Made by a program: the position numbers and the translations under genes
The notes under the pieces: model-generated
Database searches by the model: none
Told to the model about the DNA's origin: nothing
The model's input: only the letters and a program-made list of their open reading frames with translations
Assembly: GCA_028689655.1 (NCBI GenBank)
Contig: JAQVCT010000016.1
Coordinates: 1 to 64,000 of the forward strand
Length of the DNA stretch: 64,000 bases
From: Lachnospiraceae bacterium
GTDB taxonomy: Bacteria > Bacillota > Clostridia > Lachnospirales > Lachnospiraceae
Direction of reading: 5' to 3'
In this document: piece by piece, positions 35,617 to 44,998 of the stretch
How the letters are laid out: every line of letters begins with the position of its first letter
Position numbering within the stretch: position 1 is the stretch's first letter

Positions 35617-37495
35617 CCCTCATGAAAGGCATCAGTAAATATAGCGGCAGGCAGAATATATATGCATATGCATATCGGAATTCCTTAGCCACCGGGGTGG
35701 CAATAATCAATGTCAGCACTATGGCAATACAGGGAATATACAGTAATACTCTTCTCCTGTCTCCCCGCACTATAATGATTGCTGCTGCCAGCAGGATCAG
35801 CCACAGCAGTGCACCCATGCTCCACAGGATTCCATAGCCCGGCAGGATATCTTTCAGTTTCAAGGCTATTTCGTTGAGTTTGATCACAATAGGACCCTTT
35901 AATACCGGTCTGTTCTCCACCCCAAATTCATTGGGTATGACACCCTCATCTCCCGCAATGATACCTCCCTGGGTTGGAAACCAGTAACCGATGGACTGAT
36001 CGCGGAAAGCGACAACATAATCTCCCGGATACTTCATGCCTATCTGTATATAGATCTTCAGAAACTCCCCAAAATGTTCCTCCAGATAGGATTCATCCCC
36101 TGCACGTACCAGCCTCTTGAAGCCATCTGACACATACGGATTATAGAGTTCTGCAATCTTCGAGGTGTCTAATATCTGATTCAGAAAAGTATTCTGTTCT
36201 TTCGTCAGGGGTCTTTCCTCCACGATCACTCTGGATATCTGCTGTATGGGTATGGACAGAGATTCTACCAGATCCGGCTGTATCACATGCTGTGCCTCCA
36301 TGAAAGGACCTTTAATGAGCATCACTGCTACTATGATCAATATCTGCAAACCAAGAATCACTTTCCAGCAGCTGCGGAATACATAGATCACAAATGGGAT
36401 CGTCACCAAAAATGCATACCAGCCGTTGGTACGGAAAAGACTCATGAGCAGTGCTGAGACTACCAGCATGGTCCAATCTAATGCCCGACTTATCTGTATT
36501 CGCTTTCCCGATCTTTTTATCGTCTTGTCTTTATCGCCATGGTAAGTCGGTACCCACAGGAGAAGTCGTAGTAATGTACATACATATAGCATCACTCCTC
36601 CTGCAAACATGGAATCTTTCCACACAGTCACTGCATACAACGCATTGTAGGGAACCAATGCATAGAAAGCCGTCACAAGTATCAGCGCCCATTTACTTAG
36701 GTTCAATTTCAAAAGTGTATTGAGCAGATATGCGATGCACGCTGCCATAAAGATCACCTGAAATACCGTATAATATGCAATTGCCGATGTTCTATCCCCT
36801 GTGAGGAAGTAACCAATGTTATAGAATAGCCGCATCACTAAGGTGTGCATCCACGGATGATGATTGCTGGGCGCATAAACCCCAATTACCTGGGCGAACT
36901 GATTCATGCTGTCAATGGTCATGACACCTGGAAAATTTTTCAGCAGATACGGAATCCAGCAGATAAAGCAGACCATGGCAGATATGGTGGAAACTGCCAT
37001 GGAATTCCAGCCCTTCCATGCCACGCCCTTTTCATAGTTTTCCGGATGACTTGCGGGCACATCCTCCCCAGACGTGGATATCCATTTGGCATCCACCGCA
37101 TTCCATGTTACCGTCTTTATGAAGATCAGACTGATTGCTTTCTGAAAGATAATGAAAAGTCCCATTGTAGTCACTGCCAGCACCATCAACCGAAATAACC
37201 CATTATCCAGTCCTGCATAGATCTGCTCAAAATCCCCAAAAACAAAAAATACGGTAAAGACTACGCTCAGTCCATCTTCCACTCTTCTCTGAACTATAGA
37301 TTCCATAGCGCTTCTTTTCTCTTCCTGTATCCAGTGGAATAAATAATACAGGAATATAAATGTGAATACCGTAAGTATATTGGTCGTCTCCATCCCGCAG
37401 ATACGGACCAATGCCCAAGTGGAAATGAATGCCTCCATTCCTGTGAAAATGCAGCTTGTCTTTTTATATACTATCCCTTGTATGAATTGTTTCAA
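35609..37495 (-). CDS. DUF6020 family polytopic membrane protein
   Basis: A 628-residue protein with about twelve membrane segments and a large extracytoplasmic loop near 400-530. The hallmark region near 185-220 (PGVMTIDSMNQFAQV followed by SNHHPWMHTLVM) fits DUF6020 proteins, which resemble GT-C membrane glycosyltransferases using polyprenyl-phosphate sugars; the Asp-Ser and His-His-Pro positions may be the active-site loop. The start is TTG 37495 with AAGGAG at 7 bases. It has its own promoter (37587-37559) and is transcribed away from the DPM1-like gene, whose product could supply its polyprenyl-sugar donor; that link is inferred. Confidence 0.8.
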   Translation of the reverse strand: MKQFIQGIVYKKTSCIFTGMEAFISTWALVRICGMETTNILTVFTFIFLYYLFHWIQEEKRSAMESIVQRRVEDGLSVVFTVFFVFGDFEQIYAGLDNGLFRLMVLAVTTMGLFIIFQKAISLIFIKTVTWNAVDAKWISTSGEDVPASHPENYEKGVAWKGWNSMAVSTISAMVCFICWIPYLLKNFPGVMTIDSMNQFAQVIGVYAPSNHHPWMHTLVMRLFYNIGYFLTGDRTSAIAYYTVFQVIFMAACIAYLLNTLLKLNLSKWALILVTAFYALVPYNALYAVTVWKDSMFAGGVMLYVCTLLRLLLWVPTYHGDKDKTIKRSGKRIQISRALDWTMLVVSALLMSLFRTNGWYAFLVTIPFVIYVFRSCWKVILGLQILIIVAVMLIKGPFMEAQHVIQPDLVESLSIPIQQISRVIVEERPLTKEQNTFLNQILDTSKIAELYNPYVSDGFKRLVRAGDESYLEEHFGEFLKIYIQIGMKYPGDYVVAFRDQSIGYWFPTQGGIIAGDEGVIPNEFGVENRPVLKGPIVIKLNEIALKLKDILPGYGILWSMGALLWLILLAAAIIIVRGDRRRVLLYIPCIAIVLTLIIATPVAKEFRYAYAYIFCLPLYLLMPFMREN

Positions 37496-37558
37496 AACAT
37501 GCTCCTTCCGATCATATAATATTCATGACTCTATAAAAGAATCTGTATTACTTTATAA

Positions 37559-37587
37559 AGTATACTTTACATTTTTTATTTTTACAA
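37559..37587 (-). promoter_or_regulatory. Promoter of the DUF6020 gene
   Basis: -35 TTGTAA (37587-37582), 17-bp spacer, -10 TATACT (37564-37559). The palindrome ACTTTATAAAGT (37550-37561) overlaps the -10 and could be an operator. Confidence 0.6.
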
Positions 37588-37602
37588 ATTGTTTTGTTAT
37601 GT

Positions 37603-37631
37603 TTGATTATCCCTCTGAAAAATGGTATATT
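37603..37631 (+). promoter_or_regulatory. Promoter of the DPM1-like gene
   Basis: -35 TTGATT (37603-37608), 17-bp spacer, -10 TATATT (37626-37631), about 80 bases upstream of the start at 37714. It is arranged back to back with the minus-strand promoter, 16 bases between the two -35 boxes. Confidence 0.6.
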
Positions 37632-37713
37632 TTATGTAATTATAGAGCCATACTATTATGAGTGCCATATATTCCATCATTGTTGGATCTAAATAACGGT
37701 TAAGGAGTTTCAA

Positions 37714-38652
37714 ATGGATAAAATTGCAGTATTGATCCCCTGTTATAACGAAGAGAAAACCATTGCCAAGGTGGTGGCAGATGCAAAGTCTGCACTTCCG
37801 GAGGCGGCAATCTATGTATATGATAATAATTCCACTGACAGGACAGTGGAGCTGGCAGCCGCCGCAGGCGCTGTTATCCGCTACGAATATATGCAGGGAA
37901 AGGGAAATGTCATACGGCGTATGTTCCGGGAAATCGATGCGGAGTGCTACATTATGGTGGATGGGGATGATACCTATCCCATGACCAACGCAAGGGAACT
38001 GGTGGACAAAGTCCTGGTGCACAACGCTGATATGGTAGTGGGCGATCGCCTGTCCTCCACCTATTTTACGGAGAACAAACGTCCCTTCCATAACTTTGGC
38101 AACAGTATCGTGCGTGGCAGTATCAACCATCTGTTTCACTGCAATATCAAAGATATCATGACCGGATACCGGGCGTTCAGTTATCAGTTCGTAAAGACTT
38201 TCCCCGTGATGTCCAAGGGATTCGAGATCGAGACGGAGATGACCATCCATGCCGTATTTAATAACATGCAGGTAGAAAATGTCATCATCGATTACAGAGA
38301 CCGCCCGGAGGGCAGTGAATCCAAATTAAATACCTACTCCGACGGCATCAAGGTCTTGAATGTCATCGCAAGATTGTTCCGTGTATACAAACCGTTGCGG
38401 TTCTTTACCACCGTATCTGTGCTGCTGATCCTGATTTCTGTAGGATTTTTCATCCCCGTATTGATGGAATATCTCCACACGGGACTGGTACTTCGCTTTC
38501 CCACCCTGTTCGTCTGCGGATTCGTGGCTCTGGCAGCTATACAGTCTTTCTTCTCCGGATTGATCCTGGAAAATATCGCCCAGAAGGATCGCAAGGACTT
38601 TGAAATGTATTTGAATCGGGTTCATGATGAAGAATGTAAGAAAATAAAATAG
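37714..38652 (+). CDS. DPM1/GtrB-like polyprenyl-phosphate glycosyltransferase
   Basis: A 312-residue GT2 protein: KIAVLIPCYNEEKTIAKVV, YVYDNNSTDRTVELA, CYIMVDGDDTYPM (the aspartate site, near 90) and MTGYRAFSYQFVKTFPV. Two C-terminal membrane segments lie at about 230-250 and 262-285. Members transfer a sugar from a nucleotide to polyprenyl phosphate, giving the donor for membrane GT-C enzymes such as the neighbouring DUF6020 protein. It has a clear promoter and an AAGGAG ribosome site, and is monocistronic, ending at a strong bidirectional terminator. Confidence 0.9.
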   Translation: MDKIAVLIPCYNEEKTIAKVVADAKSALPEAAIYVYDNNSTDRTVELAAAAGAVIRYEYMQGKGNVIRRMFREIDAECYIMVDGDDTYPMTNARELVDKVLVHNADMVVGDRLSSTYFTENKRPFHNFGNSIVRGSINHLFHCNIKDIMTGYRAFSYQFVKTFPVMSKGFEIETEMTIHAVFNNMQVENVIIDYRDRPEGSESKLNTYSDGIKVLNVIARLFRVYKPLRFFTTVSVLLILISVGFFIPVLMEYLHTGLVLRFPTLFVCGFVALAAIQSFFSGLILENIAQKDRKDFEMYLNRVHDEECKKIK

Positions 38653-38686
38653 TCTTTCAAATATAGGAAACTATATGAATATTTTA

Positions 38687-38722
38687 AAAATGGAGTTGGG
38701 ATAAATATCCCAACTCCATTTT
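38687..38722. terminator. Bidirectional terminator
   Basis: A 16-bp perfect stem, AAAATGGAGTTGGGAT with its complement, has a 4-base loop and A4/T4 flanks. It serves the plus-strand DPM1-like gene and the minus-strand operon ending at 38756. Confidence 0.93.
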
Positions 38723-38731
38723 ACTGTATTC

Positions 38732-38758
38732 TTTTTCTATTTTATATTTTCTATTTTA
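38732..38758 (-). repeat. 13-15 bp tandem duplication across a stop codon
   Basis: The minus strand reads TAAAATAGAAAATA then TAAAATAGAAAA: the stop codon TAA of the secreted protein gene is the first base triplet of the duplicated unit. Confidence 0.6.
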
Positions 38759-39487
38759 CTGGAATGGATATAACTGCTGGTTCAGATATAATCCCTTGAT
38801 GCCTCTTTCCAGCAATGTGGCTTTGTCCACATCACTAATCACATAGGTGAGTGGCAGACCATCATCATGATTTACATACATACCAATGTAGGCATCTCCA
38901 TTCTCATAATGGGAATCCAGCACATAGATCTTTCTCTGTGCGCCATCTAATCCGATCACATGAATGGATGCGATGGTATTGCCCATATGGCATACTCTGG
39001 CAGTGAGATGATCATCGTTCATCAGAATGGACGCCTCCTCACCGGAAGCCATGCGAATGAAGTTATAGCCTGCGGGGTAGAGCTTTGTGAGATAATCCAC
39101 ATATGCTTTGTGGCTGTCTTCCAATACCTGGGTATCATATTCCTGATGGGTATCATCTGCATCTGTGCGATACAGCATAGTGATATAGATCGTAGCTCTG
39201 CCAGTCTCTCCCGTTGTGGAATCCTTGTAATAGAAATATGCCGGTAATGTGTTGGTATCCTTATAGCCGGACGGGATCTGTACCGTTATGGTAGTACCGC
39301 TGAAAGTCATCCCCGAATATCCCTGTACTCCCACTACCTGTACGCCTACATCGATGGTCTTGAACTCATTGATAAATCCGTTTATGGCAAAGACAGGCTC
39401 CGCCGCTTTCGCCTCCGTTGCCATGCCCAATGACAACACGATTGTCAGGGTACATAACACGATCCATTTCTCAATTCTCTTTCTCAT
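38756..39487 (-). CDS. Secreted protein of unknown function
   Basis: A 243-residue protein with a clear signal peptide (WIVLCTLTIVLSLGMATEAKA, cleavage near residue 29). The mature part is beta-rich at first (FKTIDVGVQVVGVQGYSGMTF, TTITVQIPSGYKD) and then mixed. I do not recognise the family. There is no wall-sorting signal or membrane tail. The start at 39487 (MRKRIEKW) has AGGAGG; the frame opens further out, at 39535, without a site. As last gene of the PseI/PIG-L operon, it may bind or process the glycan outside the cell, but that is only position-based. Confidence 0.7.
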   Translation of the reverse strand: MRKRIEKWIVLCTLTIVLSLGMATEAKAAEPVFAINGFINEFKTIDVGVQVVGVQGYSGMTFSGTTITVQIPSGYKDTNTLPAYFYYKDSTTGETGRATIYITMLYRTDADDTHQEYDTQVLEDSHKAYVDYLTKLYPAGYNFIRMASGEEASILMNDDHLTARVCHMGNTIASIHVIGLDGAQRKIYVLDSHYENGDAYIGMYVNHDDGLPLTYVISDVDKATLLERGIKGLYLNQQLYPFQ

Positions 39488-39536
39488 ACCGTTTCCTCCT
39501 GCTCTTCTATGATAACGTTCTTTCATTACCATCATC

Positions 39537-40226
39537 TTAATACATTTTCACGCTTCTTACAAGTTCAAAAGGCTCTACATATTCCCTTCCAACGACGCTT
39601 CCCCATCTCTGTGCGGTGACTTCCAGGCATTTCAGGGAGCGTGGATGTGGGAACTGGCATAATTCTGTGTGGTATTCCTTCATGGCATCCAGTTTTTTCC
39701 TAAAAGAAGCTGTCACATCCACGAATACATTGGGAGCGAACTGATAATCTCCATAGGCAAAGTTCCACTCTGTGGAGGACACTGTCTCAAAGGTATAGAT
39801 CTCCCTTACCGGACAGTCCTCCATAGGTCTGGTGGCCGTGAGCACCGCCTGATAAGTGATTCGGTGATCAATATTCAGATCTCCTTTATGATGGGTATAG
39901 ATCACGTCCGGCTGCAGTTCCCGTACCAGTTTCTCCACTTTTTTCACAATATCCAGAAGATCCATACTGTCAAATCGGTTATCCGGTACATTCTCGAAGT
40001 AGATCTTCTGAAATCCAATATGGGCAGCCGCAGCCAGCGTATCCCGGTGCAGTTCTTCCACCACCGACTGACTCATCTCTTCCCTGTGCTCTGCCCGGGA
40101 GGTCTGTCCCTCTCCCAATATCACTGCATATGCAGTATCACCTGCCTGTACACGGCTGGCTATGGTGGCTCCCACGCCTAAGATCTCATCATCCGGGTGT
40201 GCCGCCACGACTAATAGTTTACTCAT
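39537..40226 (-). CDS. PIG-L family deacetylase
   Basis: A 229-residue zinc-dependent LmbE/PIG-L enzyme. LLVVAAHPDDEILGVGATI holds the metal-binding HPDDE motif at about 9-13, and YTHHKGDLNIDHRITYQAVL (near 110) gives the third metal His. Members remove N-acetyl groups from amino sugars, often on lipid- or nucleotide-linked intermediates. In this operon it could free an amine that the adjacent formyltransferase or GNAT then modifies. The start has GAGG upstream. The gene overlaps nothing and has a 9-bp gap to the formyltransferase. Confidence 0.92.
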   Translation of the reverse strand: MSKLLVVAAHPDDEILGVGATIASRVQAGDTAYAVILGEGQTSRAEHREEMSQSVVEELHRDTLAAAAHIGFQKIYFENVPDNRFDSMDLLDIVKKVEKLVRELQPDVIYTHHKGDLNIDHRITYQAVLTATRPMEDCPVREIYTFETVSSTEWNFAYGDYQFAPNVFVDVTASFRKKLDAMKEYHTELCQFPHPRSLKCLEVTAQRWGSVVGREYVEPFELVRSVKMY

Positions 40227-40235
40227 ATACGTTCC

Positions 40236-40973
40236 TCACTTTTCTGTCCTGATCCCATTGATCCTGCAATCTTGAGCACAGTTCCTGTCACTCTCTTCCT
40301 GCTCTATGGTGACCTTCGCTTCTATGATACCATCCTTCCGCACCGCCTGGGTGAAGCGCAGCTTCTTATCTCCAAGTCTGATAAATGCATGGGGATACCC
40401 TTCCGCATCCAGCATCCTGATATAATCATAAAAGGTGGACATGTCCATCTGTGCTGTCAGTTCACTTTCCTCCGGTCTTCTCCGGGCAAAGGTGGTGATA
40501 TCCCCGCTCTGTGGTACTGGCAACGGGCGATCCCGCAATATGGCGGGAATCATCTTCTGGAAAATGACATTGGATGCGCGGCGGTAGATCTCATGGGCAG
40601 AACCCTCCAGGGACAAAGTCTCTTTCCCGTAGATCGGCCCCGCATCCAGTTCCCCGGTCACTTTGATGGCTGACAGCTTCGTCTCCCTATGCCCCCTGAC
40701 GATGAGATTCTGCAGGGGACTTCCGCCTCTGCCGTAGGGCAAATCCGTCATGTGAAATACCACACAGGGAAAACGGTCAAATATTTCCTTTTTGATGATA
40801 TAGGACCAGTGGGGGAAGAAAATATAATCTGGATTAAATTCTTCTATCATATCCAGTTGCAATTCTTCCTTGCTTTCCATGATCATGATATTATGTTCCC
40901 CTGCATATTTCTGTTGCAGTTGTCTGGCATTCTCCACATTCCAGCTCTTGATGGTAGCGATGATGATGTTCAC
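40236..40973 (-). CDS. Formyltransferase-fold protein (sugar N-formyltransferase-like)
   Basis: A 245-residue protein with the formyltransferase core: IFFPHWSYIIKKEIFDRFPCVVFHMTDLPYGRGGSPLQNLI corresponds to the N-H-D region, with His in VVFHMTDLP and GRGGSPLQN as substrate loop. IKVTGELDAGPIYGKETL contains the expected Asp. The C-terminal part (about 165-245) is short, as in sugar N-formyltransferases rather than Fmt. The start is GTG 40973, whose GTGA overlaps the stop of the upstream GNAT gene (coupled translation) with GAGG at 8 bases. Formylation of an amino-deoxy sugar made nearby is inferred. Confidence 0.8.
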   Translation of the reverse strand: MNIIIATIKSWNVENARQLQQKYAGEHNIMIMESKEELQLDMIEEFNPDYIFFPHWSYIIKKEIFDRFPCVVFHMTDLPYGRGGSPLQNLIVRGHRETKLSAIKVTGELDAGPIYGKETLSLEGSAHEIYRRASNVIFQKMIPAILRDRPLPVPQSGDITTFARRRPEESELTAQMDMSTFYDYIRMLDAEGYPHAFIRLGDKKLRFTQAVRKDGIIEAKVTIEQEESDRNCAQDCRINGIRTEK

Positions 40974-41458
40974 TGCGTATCCCTCTTTTCCCATTGCGCG
41001 ATATGCTTTATCAAGCGTATGCATGTTTGTGCTTTTACTTCTTCCAGTCCGTCTTCCAGGAAACCTGCTTTCAGAAATGCATGCTTCGACGGCTGGTTCT
41101 CCAGCTTCACTCTGGCTGTGAGGGTATGGATCTGTGGAAGAAATTCCTGTACCACTACCTCCAGCAGTGCCAGCATTTTCTGCCCATACCCTTTGCCCCT
41201 GTAAGGGGTGGCAATACTGTAGTCGATCTCCGCCTCTCCGCCTTCCAGATCCAGCCGTATCTGTCCCACCGGCCTGTCATCAAAGATAAAGATATACATC
41301 ACTGTATCAGGGTCCTCCAATCTGGCCTGGAACCATGCCACATGGTTCTCATAGGAAATGGGGTCTGTGGAGAAAGCATTTGCCCGCACCGACAGATCAT
41401 TTGCCCAGTCATATAGTAAATCCATATCCTCTCTGGTAACTTTTCTCAGATAATCCAT
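40970..41458 (-). CDS. GNAT acetyltransferase (PseH-like)
   Basis: A 162-residue RimJ/RimL-type acetyltransferase with YLRKVTREDMDLLYDWAND at the start, VGQIRLDLEGGEAEIDYSI, the acetyl-CoA loop PYRGKGYGQKMLALL and ENQPSKHAFLKAGF. PseH acetylates the 4-amino sugar of the pseudaminic acid route and has this layout; the next gene is PseI-like, which supports that reading. The stop overlaps the formyltransferase start. Confidence 0.82.
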   Translation of the reverse strand: MDYLRKVTREDMDLLYDWANDLSVRANAFSTDPISYENHVAWFQARLEDPDTVMYIFIFDDRPVGQIRLDLEGGEAEIDYSIATPYRGKGYGQKMLALLEVVVQEFLPQIHTLTARVKLENQPSKHAFLKAGFLEDGLEEVKAQTCIRLIKHIAQWEKRDTQ

Positions 41459-41501
41459 ATATGCCCGCCCTCCTGTGATTGTCCAATCAAATATTTTCGA
41501 T

Positions 41502-41574
41502 TACATAATTCCTATCGCATATTCCCTATCACATATTCCTTATCGCATATTTTCCATTACACATTTCCTATCAT
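41502..41574 (-). repeat. 14-bp tandem repeat spanning the pseI stop codon
   Basis: On the minus strand, units GATAGGAAATGTG, TAATGGAAAATATG, CGATAAGGAATATG, TGATAGGGAATATG and CGATAGGAATTATG run in series. The first encodes the last codons of PseI, and the stop TAA begins the second. The array fills most of the spacer before the GNAT gene. Confidence 0.85.
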
Positions 41575-42588
41575 GTCAAATGCCAGGGGGGTTCCCCGTT
41601 TGAGATCCATAAGTGCCGTCTGTCCCAGCACTTCCTCATAATATTTAGGTTTCAGACCATATCCCGGTCTGATGATCCGTATGTGATCCGGCGTGAGTTT
41701 CTCGCCTTTTCTCACATCCTTCACCACGAAAATAGATCTTCTGAATATCACATTGGTAAGTTCATCCTGGGTGACTTCATAGCTCACATGTCCTATGGCA
41801 GTCTCCGCCTGTCTGATATCCTGTACCATGGCCCTGAACTCTGCCGGCTCCATGGAAAATGTGGAATCCGGGTTCTCGATCTCCCGTCCCAGGCAAAAAT
41901 GCTTTTCTATGATAGATGCGCCTAACGCAACCGCCGTCACGGCTCCCACGGAACCCATGGAATGATCGGACAGCCCCACCGGCACCTGGAATATCTCTTT
42001 CATATTTTCGATGGTCTTCAGATTCATCTGGGCAGACACTGCGGGATAAGCGCTGGAGCACTTCAGCAGTGCCAGTTGATTATGGTGCTTTCTTACCGTA
42101 TCCACCGCTTCCTGAATCTCTCCGATATTCGCCATGCCTGTGGACATGATGATGGGTTTCCCTTTGGATGCGATATAGTCGATCAGAGGCAGATCCACCA
42201 GTTCAAAGGATGCGATCTTGTAGAAGTCCATCCCCATATTTTCCAGGAAATCCACGGAAGTCTTATCAAAGGGGGTGGAGAAGAAATCAATCCCGATCTT
42301 GTCCGCCTCCGCCTTCAGCTCCGGCTGCCACTCCCAGGGCGTGTAGGCTTTCACATAGAGAGAATAGAGGTTCTCCCCCTCCCAGGTGCCCCTGGCAATG
42401 TTAAAATATTCATTGTGACAGTCGATGGTCATGGTGTCCGCCGTATAAGTCTGTATCTTTACACAGTCTGCACCGCTTTCCTTCGCCGCATGAATAATTT
42501 CCTTTGCGCGGTTGATGTCCCCTGCGTGGTTGGCTGACATCTCAGCGATGATGTATGTTCCTTTTTGTAATCTCTGATATAAGTCCAT
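41557..42588 (-). CDS. pseI: Pseudaminic acid synthase-like NeuB family enzyme
   Basis: A 343-residue nonulosonic acid synthase condensing phosphoenolpyruvate with a 6-carbon amino sugar. The NeuB TIM barrel (1-275) has YIIAEMSANHAGDINRAK, CVKIQTYTADTMT, NLYSLYVKAYTPWEWQPEL (typical of PseI rather than NeuB), STPFDKTSVDFLE, MSTGMANIGEI and the metal-site IIEKHFCLGRE. The SAF domain is at about 280-343. It is clearly different from the second synthase at 58214-59242. Other Pse steps (PseB, PseC, PseG, PseF) are not in the window, apart from the PseH-like neighbour. Its 3' end is a tandem repeat. Confidence 0.88.
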   Translation of the reverse strand: MDLYQRLQKGTYIIAEMSANHAGDINRAKEIIHAAKESGADCVKIQTYTADTMTIDCHNEYFNIARGTWEGENLYSLYVKAYTPWEWQPELKAEADKIGIDFFSTPFDKTSVDFLENMGMDFYKIASFELVDLPLIDYIASKGKPIIMSTGMANIGEIQEAVDTVRKHHNQLALLKCSSAYPAVSAQMNLKTIENMKEIFQVPVGLSDHSMGSVGAVTAVALGASIIEKHFCLGREIENPDSTFSMEPAEFRAMVQDIRQAETAIGHVSYEVTQDELTNVIFRRSIFVVKDVRKGEKLTPDHIRIIRPGYGLKPKYYEEVLGQTALMDLKRGTPLAFDMIGNV

Positions 42589-42655
42589 TTATGCTCTCCT
42601 ATGGCTAGTGTACTGACACATTCATATTCTGACTAATTCACTTTCTGGTCCGTCT

Positions 42656-44068
42656 TCAATCTGCGATCTTTTTCCCTTTATACTTTGTGCGATATAATTC
42701 ATACAGCATCAGCAGGCCCGCCATGTAGAACAGTGGCATATTATATACCGTGTATCTGGTCTGGCAGAAAATGACCGCTGACACCAGTGCCACGTTCCCA
42801 ATGATGGATACCAGGGTCAACAGGGCAAATATATTGGTCTTACTCAGTTTATTTAATCTCAGATTGTAGAGTAACACCCCGAGATATCCCAGATATGCAA
42901 CGATGGAATACCATACCAGGATCGGTGTTCTCTGTGCCACAGTGGTGACCAGACCTGATAGAAAGTTATTGAACAGTACCTTGCCGATTCTCAGGTAATC
43001 ATGGGGGAAAATTGCCCTGATCATCTCGGTCATGATCCTGTCCGTCTCGATCTCCCGATCCATGTACTCCCCGTTTTCCACCAACGCTTCATTTTCCCCA
43101 TCCACGTAATCATGGATCATGGGCCACATGGTGTCTATCTGAATGGAGTCATAATAGTCTCCGAAATGAGTGACCTCATTGTACCAGCCTTCGCCTGCAC
43201 TCTGACCCAGATAACCTTTCTCCCGGCATACGTCATAGATATCCAGGAAAAGCTGCCTGATCTGCGGATCTTCTATATAATCCGCGTCCGATTCCTCCGC
43301 CACATAATAGACCATGGTGCACAGGAAGCGATTGTCGCTGGAATGTCCTGCCACTTCCCCGCGAACCACATAATTATAGCCTCTGTCATAGACTCCCACT
43401 GCCACCAGCACAGCCACCGCTACGATGATGGATTTTAAGATACCACGGCCGATGCTTTTTACAGAAAACCGGTTGAACATGCTGACTACGATGATTGCCA
43501 GGCAGATCAGTGCCAGTATGACATACATCTGCTTTCTGGTGGAGATCATGATGACCGCCAGGACACAGGTCCATCGCAGGCTCTCCCGGGTCTGATACAG
43601 CAGAAATTCCAGGATCTCCCGTATGGCTACCAGGTAGAGGGCGATGGCGATCCCCTCCGTCATAATACTGTTGGAATACATGGAGGCGCGCTGGGCTGCA
43701 AAGCGGTTCAGCAAAGAGACCGCCAGGGGCAATGCCAGCAGACATACACTGATCCAGTGAGGGGTACCCATCTCTTTACGCAGATATTCCGCTAACATCC
43801 ATGCCGCAACGGCGGACAGGATGCTCTGTAACAGAATCACCATAAATAAATACAGTTCCCCATCCCCGAACAGGAATCTGGAAAATGCCAGCAACGAGGG
43901 ATAAAATGCTTCCCTGGTCACAGACATATTGATATACGAGGGCGAATCCACACAAATGATCGCTCCGTCATAAAATGCGAAAAAAATGTAAAAGAGCAGA
44001 CTGCCTCCCAGTAACGCATAGGAAAACGCATGCTCCTTTATATTTCTAATAATTCTATCAATGATCAT
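42656..44068 (-). CDS. Polytopic membrane protein, GT-C-like
   Basis: A 470-residue protein with about ten membrane helices and an extracytoplasmic loop between about 225 and 350. The first loop carries ICVDSPSYINMSVTREAFYP, an Asp-Ser arrangement seen in GT-C membrane glycosyltransferases that take sugars from polyprenyl phosphate. No closer family was recognised. The start has AGGAGG and overlaps the end of the ChbG gene by 11 bases. The GtrB-like gene two places upstream could supply its lipid-linked donor. Confidence 0.7.
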   Translation of the reverse strand: MIIDRIIRNIKEHAFSYALLGGSLLFYIFFAFYDGAIICVDSPSYINMSVTREAFYPSLLAFSRFLFGDGELYLFMVILLQSILSAVAAWMLAEYLRKEMGTPHWISVCLLALPLAVSLLNRFAAQRASMYSNSIMTEGIAIALYLVAIREILEFLLYQTRESLRWTCVLAVIMISTRKQMYVILALICLAIIVVSMFNRFSVKSIGRGILKSIIVAVAVLVAVGVYDRGYNYVVRGEVAGHSSDNRFLCTMVYYVAEESDADYIEDPQIRQLFLDIYDVCREKGYLGQSAGEGWYNEVTHFGDYYDSIQIDTMWPMIHDYVDGENEALVENGEYMDREIETDRIMTEMIRAIFPHDYLRIGKVLFNNFLSGLVTTVAQRTPILVWYSIVAYLGYLGVLLYNLRLNKLSKTNIFALLTLVSIIGNVALVSAVIFCQTRYTVYNMPLFYMAGLLMLYELYRTKYKGKKIAD

Positions 44069-44993
44069 GTAATACCTCCTGAGTCAGACACTCCACTGCA
44101 TGCCGCTCAACCTTTCTACCCTCTGCCATATGAAATTCCACAAAATCTGGCTTTACATATTCCTCATTGATCTCTATGGGCAATACGATGCCTGGATGAA
44201 ATAACAACTCTATCCTATTTTCAATTCCGATTTCCTTCTGAATCTTTTCCTGCTTCCCTGTGAAATATTGCACCATTTGTGGATATATCACCTTTATTCT
44301 TTCAATATCCATATGTCCGCTCATATTCAGGCCCCATAGAAGACTTGTACGAATTCCTCTCTCACGCAATCCTCGCTCTAAAGGCGTTGCATATATATTT
44401 AACAGTATATTTTTCACAAGATTTACCAGTCCATAAGAAGGCACTAAGCTGATCTTCTTCAGAAATGGTGCCAGTGGTTCTCTGGAATCCCGCACAAAAG
44501 CCACTGTATGCTGTGGCAGTTCATCGATTGCGGTGAACATGGCAAGTCTCACTACTGGAATCATGTGGGTATGCTGATGGCTGTCCAGTCGAAGTTCACA
44601 GCCCTTCGGCAAATCCTTCCTCACACGATGAATCTGTGCTGCAAGTTCCACCTGGATCTCACGCTGTAATTCTCCACGTGCTCCGAACCCATAGCTTCCC
44701 AGGAACAGACTGCCCCAGGAGCATTTGAAAAATCCCCGTTGATCCACAAGCTGTGGCACTTTCTCGGCATCACTGACACAATGACCTTCCATAAGATTTA
44801 AATGTACAGAAATTAACGGCTTTTTCGGGAAATTCTCCCATTCTTCATGAAGGCGCTTCATACACACCTCATAACAGGACATATTTGGCATGATACTGAT
44901 ACTATCCAGCTTCTGTTCCTTCAATAACTGTAATAGAATTTCAGATGCATACCCAGATAATGCATAATCATCTGCATGAATATCTATTTTCAT
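44058..44993 (-). CDS. ChbG/HpnK (YdjC-like) family deacetylase
   Basis: A 311-residue carbohydrate deacetylase-fold protein. KIDIHADDYALS near the start holds the metal-binding Asp-Asp, PLISVHLNLMEG gives one metal His, and RLDSHQHTHMIPVV gives the next His cluster. HpnK and ChbG remove acetyl groups from GlcNAc-type sugars on lipids or oligosaccharides. ATG 44993 was chosen; an in-frame TTG at 45002 overlaps the stop of the upstream gene and might also be used. It pairs with the GtrB-like gene, suggesting deacetylation of a lipid-linked amino sugar. Confidence 0.85.
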   Translation of the reverse strand: MKIDIHADDYALSGYASEILLQLLKEQKLDSISIMPNMSCYEVCMKRLHEEWENFPKKPLISVHLNLMEGHCVSDAEKVPQLVDQRGFFKCSWGSLFLGSYGFGARGELQREIQVELAAQIHRVRKDLPKGCELRLDSHQHTHMIPVVRLAMFTAIDELPQHTVAFVRDSREPLAPFLKKISLVPSYGLVNLVKNILLNIYATPLERGLRERGIRTSLLWGLNMSGHMDIERIKVIYPQMVQYFTGKQEKIQKEIGIENRIELLFHPGIVLPIEINEEYVKPDFVEFHMAEGRKVERHAVECLTQEVLHDH

Positions 44994-44998
44994 TATAG

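Noticed and set aside
37597-38250. 217-residue minus-strand frame opposite the DPM1-like gene
   Set aside because: Antisense shadow of a clear GT2 gene with promoter and ribosome site. It would also contain the DPM1 promoter.
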